Counted from the first letter of the stretch, positions 20,025-29,973 are shown. The stretch is DNA of 57,500 bases from Blautia faecicola (GCF_004123145.1 NZ_SDKC01000001.1:377501-435000); one strand, 5' to 3'. Translations and numbers: made by a program. Notes: a model not told the origin generated them from the letters alone.

Positions 20025-20963
20025 ATGGACGCTAAAAAATGGGATGTTTATGTATACGGCGACGTCAATATTGATATTGTGATCCCGGGGGTGGAAAAGT
20101 TTCCGGAACCCGGACAGGAAGATGAAGTTTCTGTGATGGAAACTTTTGTCGGTGGCGGAGCTGCGTTATTTACTCTGGGAGTAGGCAAGCTGGGACTTCA
20201 CCCGGTCTTTCAGGGAGAAGTGGGAGATGACTGTTACGGTGAACTGATTCGGAATAAGTTCCGGGAAAGCAATGTGGACGATTCTCTTCTTGGGGTAAGT
20301 AAAGAGCTAAAAACGGGTATTTCCTTAAGCTTTACGAATGAAAAAGACCGTTCGTTCTTAACCTATCGGGGAACCAATGAAAAAATCAGCATCTCGCAGG
20401 TTGATGTAGAAAAAGTAAAAGAAGCCGCGCATATCCATGTGACCGGCTATGCGGGATCTGTCAATCATAACGAATACCTGGAACTGTTAAAGAAGATCAA
20501 GGTCGAGACACAGGCTACGGTATCCTTTGATGTGGGCTGGGATTCTACCGGCGAGTGGAAAGCGGAGATCAGGGATCTTTTCCCGTATATTGATGTACTG
20601 TTTATGAATGAGACAGAGGCGCAGCATTACGGAAGAAAAGAGACAGCCGAGGAAGCGGCACGGGAATTTGCCCGGACAGCCGGTATGGCGGTGATCAAGA
20701 TGGGGAAAAAAGGTTCGATCGCAGTGAAAGACGGAAAACTGTATCAGGCAGCACCGTACACGGTGGAAGCGGTAGACACCACCGGAGCCGGAGATTCTTT
20801 TAATGCCGGATTCGTCTACGGATTTCTGAAAGGAAAAACCATGGAAGAATGCCTGAAATGTGGAAACGGATGCGGAGCACTTTCCGTGACTGCCCTTGGC
20901 GGCAATACCGGATTTCCGACAGAGGACGGACTGGAAGCGTTTATGAAGAGTTGTGAAGCATGA
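20025..20963 (+). CDS. PfkB/ribokinase-family carbohydrate kinase
   Basis: Cytoplasmic ATP-dependent sugar kinase of 312 aa. It has the N-terminal YVYGDVNIDIV strand, the glycine-rich FVGGGAALFTLGVGKLG segment and the C-terminal PfkB signature DTTGAGDSFNAGFVYG (about residues 249-264) with its catalytic aspartate and anion hole. Substrates of this family include fructose, ribose, tagatose-6-P and others; none can be chosen here. AGGGAGAAGG precedes the ATG at 20025. It lies between the importer and the GH4 gene and probably phosphorylates a released monosaccharide. Confidence 0.9.
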   Translation: MDAKKWDVYVYGDVNIDIVIPGVEKFPEPGQEDEVSVMETFVGGGAALFTLGVGKLGLHPVFQGEVGDDCYGELIRNKFRESNVDDSLLGVSKELKTGISLSFTNEKDRSFLTYRGTNEKISISQVDVEKVKEAAHIHVTGYAGSVNHNEYLELLKKIKVETQATVSFDVGWDSTGEWKAEIRDLFPYIDVLFMNETEAQHYGRKETAEEAAREFARTAGMAVIKMGKKGSIAVKDGKLYQAAPYTVEAVDTTGAGDSFNAGFVYGFLKGKTMEECLKCGNGCGALSVTALGGNTGFPTEDGLEAFMKSCEA

Positions 20964-21110
20964 ATGGAGCAGAAGCGTGTCGCTAAAGCGGCCAGCCGCA
21001 GACGGATAAATTTGTAAAGACGGATTTTTTGCGGATGTGCTCAGGGTACAGCGATATAACTATAAAGCTGTCAGACAAATAAGATAAGAAAGACAACAGG
21101 AGGAAAAAAC

Positions 21111-22469
21111 ATGAAAATCGCAGTAATCGGCGGTGCAGGTGTGCGTACCGTAATCTTTATCAACGGACTTTTAAAGAGATATAAAAAACTTCATATCGAT
21201 GAAGTGGTACTTTATGATATTCAGGAAGAGAAGCAGAAAATTATTGAAAAGTTATGTAAACATGTAGTGGAGAGAAATCATGAAGATCTGAAAGTATGGG
21301 CGGTATCCGATCCGGTAGAAGCGATCACAGGTGCGGATTACATCGTAACCACACTGCGTGTCGGCGGAGATCACTCCCGTGTAGTAGATGAGACTATCGC
21401 TCTGGATCTTGGTGTGATCGGACAGGAGACGACCGGTGTGGGTGGATTCTCCATGGCAGTCCGCACGATCCCGGTACTGATCGAGTACTGTGAACTGATC
21501 AAAAAATATGCACCGGATGCATGGATCTTCAACTTTACGAATCCATCCGGTCTGGTAACACAGGCACTGCGAAGCGCCGGATACGATAAGATCATCGGAA
21601 TCTGCGATGCACCGAGCAGCACAAAATTCCGTATGGCACATGATCTGGGAGTGGAGGAAGATGATCTGTACGTAGAATTCTTTGGATTAAATCATCTGTC
21701 CTGGATCCGCAGTGTGAAGAAAAAAGGCGAGGAAATCTTGCCGGAACTTCTGGCAGATGATGCTTTCTTACAGGGCGTACAGGAATTTTCCATGTTTGAT
21801 CCGGAACTGTTGCGTTCCATCGGATTCCTGCCGAACGAATATCTGTACTACTACTATCACAGAGAAAAAGCGCTGGAGAATATCAAAAAATCCGGGGCAA
21901 CCAGAGGAAAGACTATCGAAAACGTAAATATCCAGATGATGGATGAACTGAAACATATGGATATCGACGCGGATCCGGAAGGTGCACTGCAGATCTTCCT
22001 GTACTATATGCAGGTACGTGAAAACTCTTATATGAGCATCGAATCCGGTCTGGCAAAGCGGCCGCTTCTGGAAAAAGGTCAGCTGGAAGTACCGGACGGT
22101 ATGGGATATGCCGGAGTTATGCTGGACTGCATCGAAGGAATGCAGAGTGAAAAAGGAAAATATCTGGTGTTGTCTGTGGAAAATAACGGAAGCATCCCGG
22201 GACTGGCTGACGAAGATGTGATCGAGACCACCTGTCTGGTATCGAAAGACGGCATCCATCCGGTAAAAGTAAAAGAGGTACCGGAACACTGCTATCTGCT
22301 GATCCGTCTGATTAAAATGTACGAGAAACTGACCGTGGAAGCAGTAAAGAACAAATCCAAAGAAACCGCGGTACAGGCACTGATGCTGCATCCGCTGGTA
22401 AATTCATATTCTCTGGCAAAACAGCTGGTAGATAAGTATGATGAAGTTTATGGGGGAATTTTCCGTTAG
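21111..22469 (+). CDS. Glycoside hydrolase family 4 (6-phospho-glycosidase type)
   Basis: NAD+- and Mn2+-dependent glycosidase of 452 aa, the usual GH4 length. It has the N-terminal Rossmann motif IGGAGVRT (residues 6-13), FNFTNPSG, the metal-binding cysteine in GICDAP (about 163-168) and the metal-binding histidine in FGLNHLSW (H195). The family uses a redox-assisted elimination mechanism and most members act on 6-phosphorylated di-saccharides, but some act on unphosphorylated glycosides. No PTS gene is nearby, so its substrate would have to be phosphorylated in the cytoplasm or arrive phosphorylated through the OPA-type transporter (inference). AGGAGG precedes the ATG. Confidence 0.92.
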   Translation: MKIAVIGGAGVRTVIFINGLLKRYKKLHIDEVVLYDIQEEKQKIIEKLCKHVVERNHEDLKVWAVSDPVEAITGADYIVTTLRVGGDHSRVVDETIALDLGVIGQETTGVGGFSMAVRTIPVLIEYCELIKKYAPDAWIFNFTNPSGLVTQALRSAGYDKIIGICDAPSSTKFRMAHDLGVEEDDLYVEFFGLNHLSWIRSVKKKGEEILPELLADDAFLQGVQEFSMFDPELLRSIGFLPNEYLYYYYHREKALENIKKSGATRGKTIENVNIQMMDELKHMDIDADPEGALQIFLYYMQVRENSYMSIESGLAKRPLLEKGQLEVPDGMGYAGVMLDCIEGMQSEKGKYLVLSVENNGSIPGLADEDVIETTCLVSKDGIHPVKVKEVPEHCYLLIRLIKMYEKLTVEAVKNKSKETAVQALMLHPLVNSYSLAKQLVDKYDEVYGGIFR

Positions 22470-22564
22470 AGGAAAACACTTTCTGCAAGATGTGTCTGAC
22501 AGTTTGCAGGAATGATCATTGAAACCGGCGGAATTTTGTAAAAATGTATTGGGAGGATAAAAAA

Positions 22565-25500
22565 ATGCCATTTGATTTTCATAATCGTGACAGGATTGAG
22601 CATCTGTTAGAAGAAATCGAACAGATGCGTTACAAAGACAGAAGGGATCTGTCCGGGTTCTCTTTCTGGGAGGACGACGGATCTGTAGGCAATCGTGAAC
22701 CACAGGGCGAAGGCGTACCGGTAGAGCAGGGATTTTGCTGGACGGGCTGGGATCGCTATAACTGGCTGACGGTGACAGCTAAGATCCCGGAAAGCTGGAG
22801 CGGACAGGATGTTCGGGCGCTGTTTGATTTCGGCGCCAGCGTGGGAACCGGAAATAACGGAGATCCGGAGAGTCTGTTATATATCAACGGAAAAACATAT
22901 CAGGCAGTGGACGGGAATCACCATGAAGTGTTCCTGGATGTGGAAAAAGAAGGCTATATTCAGGAGATGAAGTTCCGTCTCTGGTCCGGATTGAGCGGTG
23001 GTGGAGTGCCGGTTGATAATGTCATGGAAATCCGGCAGGCACAGATCGCCATTCTGGATCATCCATGTGATGATCTGTATTATCTGGCAAAAGCCGCACT
23101 GGAAACGTATGATCTGCTTCCGGCAAATCACGAGTACAAAGAGTGGATCCTGAACTGTCTGGTAAGATGCTTTACACTGGTTGATTTTACCGAACCGGGA
23201 AGTGAAGCGTTCTACGAGAGTGTACAGGAGGCGTGGAACTATCTGGACGGACAGATGCAGGGCCAGGGCAAACCGGATGTCAATATCAGTCTGATCGGTC
23301 ATACCCACATCGATGTGGCATGGCTGTGGAGACTTCGTCATACCAGAGAAAAAGCAGCCCGCTCTTTCTCAACCGTAAACCGTCTGATGGAAAAATATCC
23401 GGAATACCTGTTTTTACAGACACAGCCGCAGCTCTATGATTTTATCAAAGAGGACTACCCGGACATTTATGAACATATCCGGGAACGTGTGAAAGAAGGC
23501 AAATGGGAGCCTTCCGGTGCGATGTGGGTAGAATGTGACTGTAACATCGCTTCCGGCGAATCGATCATCCGCCAGATTCTGGTAGGAAAGAATTTCTTCA
23601 AAAAGGAGTTCAATTACGAGAGTGAATATCTGTGGCTTCCGGATGTCTTCGGCTACTCCTGGGCGCTGCCGCAGATACTGAAAAAATCAGGCGTGGATAC
23701 GTTTATGACAACCAAGATCAGCTGGAACGACACCAACCGTCTGCCGTATGATACATTCCGCTGGAGGGGTATGGACGGGACTGAGGTGACCGCGCATTTT
23801 GTGACGACGACAGATCCGGGTGAAGATTATTATACATATAACGGAAATACCAGTCCGCAGGCGATTCGCGGGGTATGGGAGCAGTACAAGAATAAAGATA
23901 CCAATAAAGATCTGCTGATTTCGTTTGGGTTTGGGGACGGAGGTGGTGGTCCAACCAGAACACACATCAAACAGGCGCAGATGGCAGATAAGATTCCGGG
24001 ACTGCCGCATGTGAAGATGGAAAAACCGACGGATTATTTTCGACGTCTGAACCGGACGATGAAAGAGAATCCGATGGATGGTTATGTGCCGGTGTGGGAC
24101 GGAGAATTGTATCTGGAATTCCACCGTGGAACGTATACTTCTCAGGGCTACAATAAAAAGATGAACCGCCGGATGGAGTACCGCATGCGTGATGTAGAGA
24201 TGGAATCTATGCTCGCACAGGTACTGAAAGGGGTTCCGTATGATTACGAACGGATCCTGAAAGCATGGAAAATCATTCTGTGCCATCAGTTCCATGATAT
24301 TTTGCCGGGATCGTCCATCCGGGAAGTCTACGAGGACAGCCACGCAGAGTACGCAAGAGCGGCCAAACTGCTGGATCAGGTATGTGAAGCGGTAGAAGGA
24401 GCTCTGTATCAGCCGGAAGAAGGAACGTATACGCTGTTTAACAATTCCAACTGGGCAAGAAGCGGCGAAGCATGGATCCCGATGAGCGAAGAAGCCTTAC
24501 AGATGTATCGGGGCGGAAAAGTTCTGGATGCGCATGGAGAAGAAGTCAAAGCAGTATGGGAAGAACAGGGAGTCCGCATCTGGGTAAAAGAGATTCCGCC
24601 ATTTGCTTTTGCAACCTTCCATCCGGAGGCCGGAGAGCACAGAACGGACAAAGAGAGTGTGGACGTTACTTCCATCGAGACATCGTATTATCAGATCGCA
24701 TGGAACGAAGCCGGACAACTGACGAGAATCTTTGATAAGAAAGCCGGACGGGAAGTTCTTCCGGAAGGAAAATGTGCCAATGAACTGCAGGTATTTGAAG
24801 ACAAACCACGCTGCTTTGATGCCTGGGAACTGGAACCGACCATTGATCTGAAAAAGGAGGTCATAAAGGAATGTGTACAGACCAGAGTACGCCAGGATGC
24901 GATCGGCTGGCAGGTAGATTTTACCTGGAACTATCATAAGTCACAGATTCAGCAGACCATGTGTCTGTATGAAGAAGATCCGCGCATTGATTTTAAGACA
25001 CAGGTGGACTGGCAGGAACGTCAGAAACTGTTAAAAACCAGTTTTCCGGTAGATGTCCGGGCGGTAGATGCCAGATTTGATATTCAGGATGGAAATATCC
25101 GCCGCCCGATCACCAGAAATACTACCTGGGAAGCCGCCAAGTTCGAGGTGGCCGCTCACAAATGGGTAGACCTGTGGGAGACAGGATACGGACTGGCAGT
25201 ACTGAACGACTGCAAATATGGCCATGATATCAAAGAGGATACCATTCGCCTGACCCTGTTAAAATCAGCAGTGGAACCGGATTATACGGCAGATCGTGGA
25301 ACGCATGTATTTACCTATGCGATCTTACCGCACAGTTGTGAGTGGTATGAAGCAGGCATCGAGCAGAGCGCTTTTGCGTTAAATAATCCGCTGACGGCAG
25401 TGAAAGGAGCAGCTGCACTGGGACAGGAAAGCTGGCTTTCTTTTGATCAGGAGAACCTGGTAGTGGATGCATGGAAGAGAGAGGAAAACGGCAATCGTGT

Positions 25501-25678
25501 GATCCTGCGGTTCCATGAATTCCAGGGAAGACGTGGAGAAGTTACGGTGCATACCCGTCTGGATGTGAAACAATGGTGTGAATGTAACCTGATGGAAGAG
25601 CCGGGAGAATTCAAAGACGGTGAGATCCGGGTGACACTGAAACCATATGAGATCAAGACACTGATGTTTGAAGTATAA
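22565..25678 (+). CDS. Alpha-mannosidase, glycoside hydrolase family 38
   Basis: Cytoplasmic zinc-dependent alpha-mannosidase of 1037 aa, typical for bacterial GH38. After an N-terminal beta-rich region come the active-site motifs GHTHIDVAWLWRLRHT (zinc ligands His246 and Asp near 250), LQTQPQLYDFIKEDYP, WVECDCNIASGES and the nucleophile in WLPDVFGYSWALPQIL (Asp near residue 360). A C-terminal beta-sandwich half follows. Absence of a signal peptide means it acts on imported oligosaccharides. GGGAGG lies 9 nt before the ATG at 22565; an ATG at 22544 overlaps that site and is rejected. It is the clearest pointer to a mannose-containing glycan as the substrate of this locus. Confidence 0.95.
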   Translation: MPFDFHNRDRIEHLLEEIEQMRYKDRRDLSGFSFWEDDGSVGNREPQGEGVPVEQGFCWTGWDRYNWLTVTAKIPESWSGQDVRALFDFGASVGTGNNGDPESLLYINGKTYQAVDGNHHEVFLDVEKEGYIQEMKFRLWSGLSGGGVPVDNVMEIRQAQIAILDHPCDDLYYLAKAALETYDLLPANHEYKEWILNCLVRCFTLVDFTEPGSEAFYESVQEAWNYLDGQMQGQGKPDVNISLIGHTHIDVAWLWRLRHTREKAARSFSTVNRLMEKYPEYLFLQTQPQLYDFIKEDYPDIYEHIRERVKEGKWEPSGAMWVECDCNIASGESIIRQILVGKNFFKKEFNYESEYLWLPDVFGYSWALPQILKKSGVDTFMTTKISWNDTNRLPYDTFRWRGMDGTEVTAHFVTTTDPGEDYYTYNGNTSPQAIRGVWEQYKNKDTNKDLLISFGFGDGGGGPTRTHIKQAQMADKIPGLPHVKMEKPTDYFRRLNRTMKENPMDGYVPVWDGELYLEFHRGTYTSQGYNKKMNRRMEYRMRDVEMESMLAQVLKGVPYDYERILKAWKIILCHQFHDILPGSSIREVYEDSHAEYARAAKLLDQVCEAVEGALYQPEEGTYTLFNNSNWARSGEAWIPMSEEALQMYRGGKVLDAHGEEVKAVWEEQGVRIWVKEIPPFAFATFHPEAGEHRTDKESVDVTSIETSYYQIAWNEAGQLTRIFDKKAGREVLPEGKCANELQVFEDKPRCFDAWELEPTIDLKKEVIKECVQTRVRQDAIGWQVDFTWNYHKSQIQQTMCLYEEDPRIDFKTQVDWQERQKLLKTSFPVDVRAVDARFDIQDGNIRRPITRNTTWEAAKFEVAAHKWVDLWETGYGLAVLNDCKYGHDIKEDTIRLTLLKSAVEPDYTADRGTHVFTYAILPHSCEWYEAGIEQSAFALNNPLTAVKGAAALGQESWLSFDQENLVVDAWKREENGNRVILRFHEFQGRRGEVTVHTRLDVKQWCECNLMEEPGEFKDGEIRVTLKPYEIKTLMFEV

Positions 25679-25837
25679 AACCGGATGATTCATCGGATAA
25701 AAGACGGTTGGGGGCGGCTGTCAAAGACTCGTAAGACGTGAAAGAGGATCTGGTGTTACGTACATTAAGATTCTCCACAGAATATACAGTGGTATATGTG
25801 GATAGGCAGTTGGAAAAGTATATGGAGTGTGGATAAG

Positions 25838-27154
25838 ATGAAAATCAGATGGACGAATCAGGAACAGGAACTGCAGGCAGATATTTTTTTCGAAAAGAGA
25901 ACGGCAACACCGGAAAATTTCCGGAAACTGGGAAAGAAACGTGGCGGTGACTGCCGGATCGCAGTGAAAAGAGAAGGATTTTCCGAAGAAGAATGGATAC
26001 AGATGCTGTGCAATGGGGTGTGCAGCCTGTATGACGGCGCATATCGGTTTTCCCGGAACGGGGTGAAGAAGCTGGGAAGACAAAGAAACGTATATGAAAA
26101 CAGGGATGCACTCAGTGACTACGGAGAGACCTGTTATACCTTTGTATTGGAAGGCACAGCGCAGGAACTTGCTGCGCTGGAGCGTGGGGAAATACTGGGA
26201 CGATGTAAAGGATATGCCCGGACACTTGGTAATCTGCCCAATAATTATCTGCATACGGAAGATCTGGCGACTTACGCCCATACACTGGCACAGAAGCTTG
26301 GAATCTTCTGTGAGATCTATGGAGACCGAAAACTTGAAGAACTTGGATGCGGCGGACTTCTGGCGGTGAATCAGGGAAGCCGCAGGGAAGCTGCTATGAT
26401 GGTTCTACGGTATGAGGGCGCAAAGGGAAGTCCGTGGACGGCACTGGTTGGAAAGGGACTGCTGTTTGATGCCGGAGGCTACCATCTGAAATCCATCGAT
26501 GGAATGAACGGGATGAAATACGACATGTGCGGGGCAGCAGATGTGTTGGAGATACTGGAGTATCTTGTCACACAAAAAGTCAAAAAGAATGTGATGGCCG
26601 TGCTGATGCTGGCCGAAAATGTGATCAGCCCGGACGCGGTGAAAATGGGGGATGTGATCACCACACTGTCCGGAAAGACCGTGGAAGTCTATAACACCGA
26701 TGCGGAAGGACGGCTGGTCTTATGCGATGGAATCACGTTTGCACAGCGTATGGGGGCACGCACCGTGATCGACCTTGCCACGCTGACCTATTCGGCGCAG
26801 AGTGCCCTGGGAGATCAGGTGACAGCACTGTTCGGAAATGACTGCGAGGCGCTTGAAAACTGGAAAAAAACAGCTGCGTTCACCGGAGAACATTACTGGC
26901 AGCTGCCGATGGGACCGATCTATCATAAGATGATCGAATGGTCCATCTGTGCGGATTTTGCCAATTATGCACCGGGACGGGGCGCAGGTGCCAGTGTTGC
27001 GGCATGCTTTCTGGAGAACTTTGTAGAAGAGGGTACCCAGTGGATCCATCTGGATATGGTGGGACCGTCAGTGGTACGGAAAGAAACCGAGGAGATGGCA
27101 GAAGGCGCCAGTGGGGCATGCATCAGCACGCTGGCGGCATATTTGACCAGATAA
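25838..27154 (+). CDS. M17-family leucyl aminopeptidase
   Basis: Cytoplasmic metallo-aminopeptidase of 438 aa, a little shorter than classical PepA. The catalytic C-terminal domain is complete: VGKGLLFDAGGYHLKS (metal-binding Lys and Asp), MKYDMCGAADVLEI and the family signature NTDAEGRLVLCDGI (from about residue 286). The usual serine after FD is alanine (FDAGG), and YHLKS replaces the common LSLKP, so it is a divergent member. The ATG at 25838 has GGAG about 10 nt upstream. Its position between the mannosidase and an unknown large protein suggests it trims peptide from glycopeptides (inference). Confidence 0.9.
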   Translation: MKIRWTNQEQELQADIFFEKRTATPENFRKLGKKRGGDCRIAVKREGFSEEEWIQMLCNGVCSLYDGAYRFSRNGVKKLGRQRNVYENRDALSDYGETCYTFVLEGTAQELAALERGEILGRCKGYARTLGNLPNNYLHTEDLATYAHTLAQKLGIFCEIYGDRKLEELGCGGLLAVNQGSRREAAMMVLRYEGAKGSPWTALVGKGLLFDAGGYHLKSIDGMNGMKYDMCGAADVLEILEYLVTQKVKKNVMAVLMLAENVISPDAVKMGDVITTLSGKTVEVYNTDAEGRLVLCDGITFAQRMGARTVIDLATLTYSAQSALGDQVTALFGNDCEALENWKKTAAFTGEHYWQLPMGPIYHKMIEWSICADFANYAPGRGAGASVAACFLENFVEEGTQWIHLDMVGPSVVRKETEEMAEGASGACISTLAAYLTR

Positions 27155-27180
27155 ATCGGATTGATGAAACAGAGATGTTA

Positions 27181-27335
27181 AAGCGTGCTTGAAAAATCCT
27201 TCCTGCAATTTGTATGTCGGCGTTTGTGGAATATTTTACTGTCATTTGGGTGACGTAGAACGCTGCGCCATATTGAGTCAGGGAAAAGCGCTTACAGATC
27301 GCGATAAATATCTCGCAGAAAAGTATAAAAATCAG
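27181..27335. mobile_element. Decayed copy of the 160-bp TA-flanked MITE
   Basis: TTA at 27178-27180 is followed by AAGCGTGCTTGAAAAATCCT, then CTGCAATTTG, ATATTTTACTGTCATTTGGG and ACGTAGAACGCTGCGCC. This parallels, in order, the intact element at 56041-56200. The right end is worn beyond recognition, so the end coordinate is approximate. It fills most of the gap between the aminopeptidase and the following gene. Confidence 0.6.
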
Positions 27336-27391
27336 GAGAGAAGGGAAGCAGCATATTGAAGTGGGGAAAGATGCTGCGAATGGAAGAAACA

Positions 27392-28969
27392 ATGAATTTT
27401 ACATTTGATGGAAATATCTCCAGAGAAGTTCTGGAAAATTACCTGTCCCGGAGTGTGACGGCAGCAGGTTTATATGAGAGCAAAACACTGGAAGATGATC
27501 TGCGTGCGATCCGGGAGATGGGCGTAAAATTTCTCGGAAGAGCATCAGGTATCTGGTATATGACGATGGATGACGAAGAACATTTTTGGCTGTCTAAGGA
27601 ACTGGCAGATAAAGTGCATGCACAGGATCCGGAAGTCATCCTGCAGTCCTGCGTTTTCGAGTGGATCACACGGCGGATGGAGACCGTAGAGATTCCGGAC
27701 TATGTGTTTGAGGCATTCGGTATGGAACCGGAACCTCGGTGTTTCCGTCTGGACGATGCGTTGTTTACGGATGAGTCCAGCGGATATACCAGTAGAAGAG
27801 ACGATCCGGCAAAAGACGGCGGTATCCCGGATCTGTCCCGGCAGGAGGCAAGACTGTGGTTTTACTACCGGGCAACCCGCTACATTGACTGCGGCTATGA
27901 GGCACTGCATATGGGACAGGTACATCTGTATACCGCAAATGACAAGGGAATGGCAAAGACCGCAGAGCTGTTCGGCATGATCCGCGCGTACGCAAGGATT
28001 CACGGAAGACGCCATAAGATCCTGCTGGATGCCCATACCCATGGTGTAAATATCCGTGGGAAACTGCTGTTTGACTATCATGCGATGCCATTTACCCGGA
28101 TGCCGCTTTTGGAAGTACCGGGAGAAGAACTGGTACTGGTCCGTGAAGGGTACAGCGAAGGCGGGGAAAATCCGAATGGATGGTCTGCGAAAACCATGCC
28201 GTACCTGATGGAATATGACAACTGGGGCGGACTGGTGGTTGACGACCGGGAAAATATTCCCCGGGAAGAGCTGGCGTGGAGAGACTGGTGGGGATATGAT
28301 CAGATCGCCTGGTTTGCCAATCAGCCGGAGGCAAGCAGGAATCATTTTCTGGAATATACCTACAAGTGGACAGAAATCAACAATCCCAATGCATACTTTG
28401 AACTGCCGTTTCGCCGGATGATCCACAATGCGGAAGTATCCATGAAACGCGGAGATAATGGTGAGACGGATGCACAGGATTTTTATCAGATCAATACGAA
28501 AAGTGCAGAATGCCCGATGGGATTTGCTCAGGAAGAAACTGCAAAAAGGTTATGGGCAGCCGGTCATATGCTGCGGGAAAAGGCGGCGAATCCGGAGATG
28601 CTGATCCGTTATGGTGCAGAGGAGGTCTACGATGAAGAAACCGGTATGAAACTTCCGGAAAAAATCGTGGTCTATGGAAGCTTCCAGTCCCATGTGGGAG
28701 CGGTAAAAAATGATTCCAACAGTGAACTGACCAGAATGTACTATATCGGTGATAACACTTATACATTATCGGTAGTAATTCCGTTTGCAGGCACATATGA
28801 TTATTCTGTGGCAACATACGGAACGCTGTCTGCCACGTATCAGGCAGACGGCTATCCGAGAAGCGGGTCTTCGAACAAAGCTTATTTTACGACTCAGAAA
28901 GATAATACCGTGGTTCGATTCCGGTATCAGTTTATCAGTAATAAAGTTACCGTGGAGATGTTTGAATAA
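27392..28969 (+). CDS. Large conserved protein of unknown function
   Basis: A soluble cytoplasmic product of 525 aa without signal peptide. I do not recognise its family. Visible features are an N-terminal helical part (SREVLENYLSRSVTAAGL), a region with regularly spaced strand-helix units that looks like a (beta/alpha)8 barrel (GYEALHMGQVHLY; HKILLDAHTHGVNIRGKLLFDYHAMP; LMEYDNWGG; WGYDQIAWFANQPEASR) and a C-terminal beta-rich domain (IVVYGSFQSHVGAV...YSVATYGTLSATY). Acidic residues at strand ends (Asp in LLDAH, Glu in LMEYDN) could serve a glycoside-hydrolase-like active site (inference). GGAAG precedes the ATG at 27392; ATGs at 27371 and 27380 are alternatives. It ends the glycan locus. Confidence 0.8.
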   Translation: MNFTFDGNISREVLENYLSRSVTAAGLYESKTLEDDLRAIREMGVKFLGRASGIWYMTMDDEEHFWLSKELADKVHAQDPEVILQSCVFEWITRRMETVEIPDYVFEAFGMEPEPRCFRLDDALFTDESSGYTSRRDDPAKDGGIPDLSRQEARLWFYYRATRYIDCGYEALHMGQVHLYTANDKGMAKTAELFGMIRAYARIHGRRHKILLDAHTHGVNIRGKLLFDYHAMPFTRMPLLEVPGEELVLVREGYSEGGENPNGWSAKTMPYLMEYDNWGGLVVDDRENIPREELAWRDWWGYDQIAWFANQPEASRNHFLEYTYKWTEINNPNAYFELPFRRMIHNAEVSMKRGDNGETDAQDFYQINTKSAECPMGFAQEETAKRLWAAGHMLREKAANPEMLIRYGAEEVYDEETGMKLPEKIVVYGSFQSHVGAVKNDSNSELTRMYYIGDNTYTLSVVIPFAGTYDYSVATYGTLSATYQADGYPRSGSSNKAYFTTQKDNTVVRFRYQFISNKVTVEMFE

Positions 28970-29064
28970 AATAATAAGGCAGATCCTTCATAGTTTGCGA
29001 CGGATATTTTGCGAAAAGTTGTTTTTTAACAGAATCTATTATTGAAAATAGGGATAGGAATAAT

Positions 29065-29127
29065 AAAGCATCGGAGCAGGAGAATACTCCTGGAAGAGAA
29101 GAAGAACTCTTACTCCGATGCTTTTTT
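29065..29127 (+). terminator. Branched terminator at the end of the glycan locus
   Basis: AAAGCATCGGAG (29065-29076) pairs with CTCCGATGCTTT (29113-29124) and TTT follows. Two inner hairpins, CAGGAG-AATA-CTCCTG and AAGAG with CTCTT, give a three-way structure. Confidence 0.85.
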
Positions 29128-29132
29128 GCGAT

Positions 29133-29259
29133 TTACGTGAGCAACGAGCCAAAGTCTATGCTTGCGTGAGACCTTGGCAACTGCCGCGATACCAAGAGGA
29201 AATTTGCAGAGCGAGTTTCCTCTTGGTTACGTGAGCAACGAGCCAAAGTCTGTGTTTGC
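29133..29259. repeat. Pair of direct repeats flanking an inverted repeat
   Basis: TTACGTGAGCAACGAGCCAA and following bases (29133-29165) recur at 29227-29259 with two mismatches. Between them is CCAAGAGGAAA ... TTTCCTCTTGG, a perfect 11-bp inverted repeat. The first copy extends to a 54-nt unit (29137-29190) matched at 39401-39454. The remaining bases of the 500-nt gap up to the sigma gene hold only its promoter. Confidence 0.75.
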
Positions 29260-29378
29260 CGGAAAGTACTTTCTTGCAAAGTGCAAAATATAAATATGCA
29301 AAACCGACAAATATAGACATAATGATACAAAAATACACAAAAAAGAAAGAAAAATTTGTGTAAAATTAATAAAAACTA

Positions 29379-29407
29379 TTGAAAAATGTAAGATCATTGT
29401 GTATTAT
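29379..29407 (+). promoter_or_regulatory. Promoter of the sigma/anti-sigma operon
   Basis: TTGAAA (29379-29384) and TATTAT (29402-29407) are separated by 17 nt in AT-rich sequence, about 60 nt before the GTG start. Confidence 0.65.
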
Positions 29408-29469
29408 GAAACTACAAACAAAAGAGGAAACAGGAAGAAGGGACTAATAATAACGAAGGAGGTGGTATC

Positions 29470-29973
29470 GTGGATAGGAGGGACCATGATCGATGCCAAG
29501 AACTTTACGTGAAATATAGAGAGTTTATGTATTGGTACGTGAAAAAGCATTTTCCGGATTTGCCAGAAGAAGACATTCGTGATATTCTACAAGAGGTGTG
29601 GACATCATTATTGAATGCAATCGACAAGTTATATGATAAGGGCGATGAAGGTCAGTTTGCCTGGTTGATCAAGGTGACTCAAACCAAGGTAATCGATTAC
29701 TACCGCTCCCAGAGGAAAACAGAAGAACTGGGAGAAAGGATTGGACTTGCTTTACAGGAACAGAAAGAGGGATGTTCTGTGCAGGACACAGTAATCGCGA
29801 GAATGATTGCAATGGAACTGGTAGAAGGACTGACAGAGAAAGAGCGGAGAGTCCTTTCCATCGAATATTTCTCGGATACGAATGATGAAGTCTCGAATGC
29901 CTTCAAATGCAGACGAAGCCGTCTGAGAAGAAAAATCGAGGAAAGTTTTGGAGTATTCAGAAAGAAACGATAG
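29470..29973 (+). CDS. ECF-like RNA polymerase sigma factor
   Basis: A 167-aa sigma-70-family factor. Region 2 is visible as YREFMYWYVKKHFPDLPEEDIRDILQEVWTSLL and WLIKVTQTKVIDYYRSQRK (about residues 14-80). Region 4 is visible as ELVEGLTEKERRVLSIEYFSDTNDEVSNAFKCRRSRLRRKIEESF (about 117-161). It starts at a GTG with a near-perfect AAGGAGGT site. The membrane protein that follows is its likely anti-sigma factor, by position. Region 4 has a rather polar recognition helix. Confidence 0.85.
   Translation: MDRRDHDRCQELYVKYREFMYWYVKKHFPDLPEEDIRDILQEVWTSLLNAIDKLYDKGDEGQFAWLIKVTQTKVIDYYRSQRKTEELGERIGLALQEQKEGCSVQDTVIARMIAMELVEGLTEKERRVLSIEYFSDTNDEVSNAFKCRRSRLRRKIEESFGVFRKKR

Noticed and set aside
20964-21110. 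A fourth TGTAGA-type regulated promoter before the GH4 gene
   Set aside because: TGTAAAGACGGA resembles the box, but the nearest TATAAC and TATAAA hexamers are 43 and about 49 nt away instead of 59, so it was not counted.
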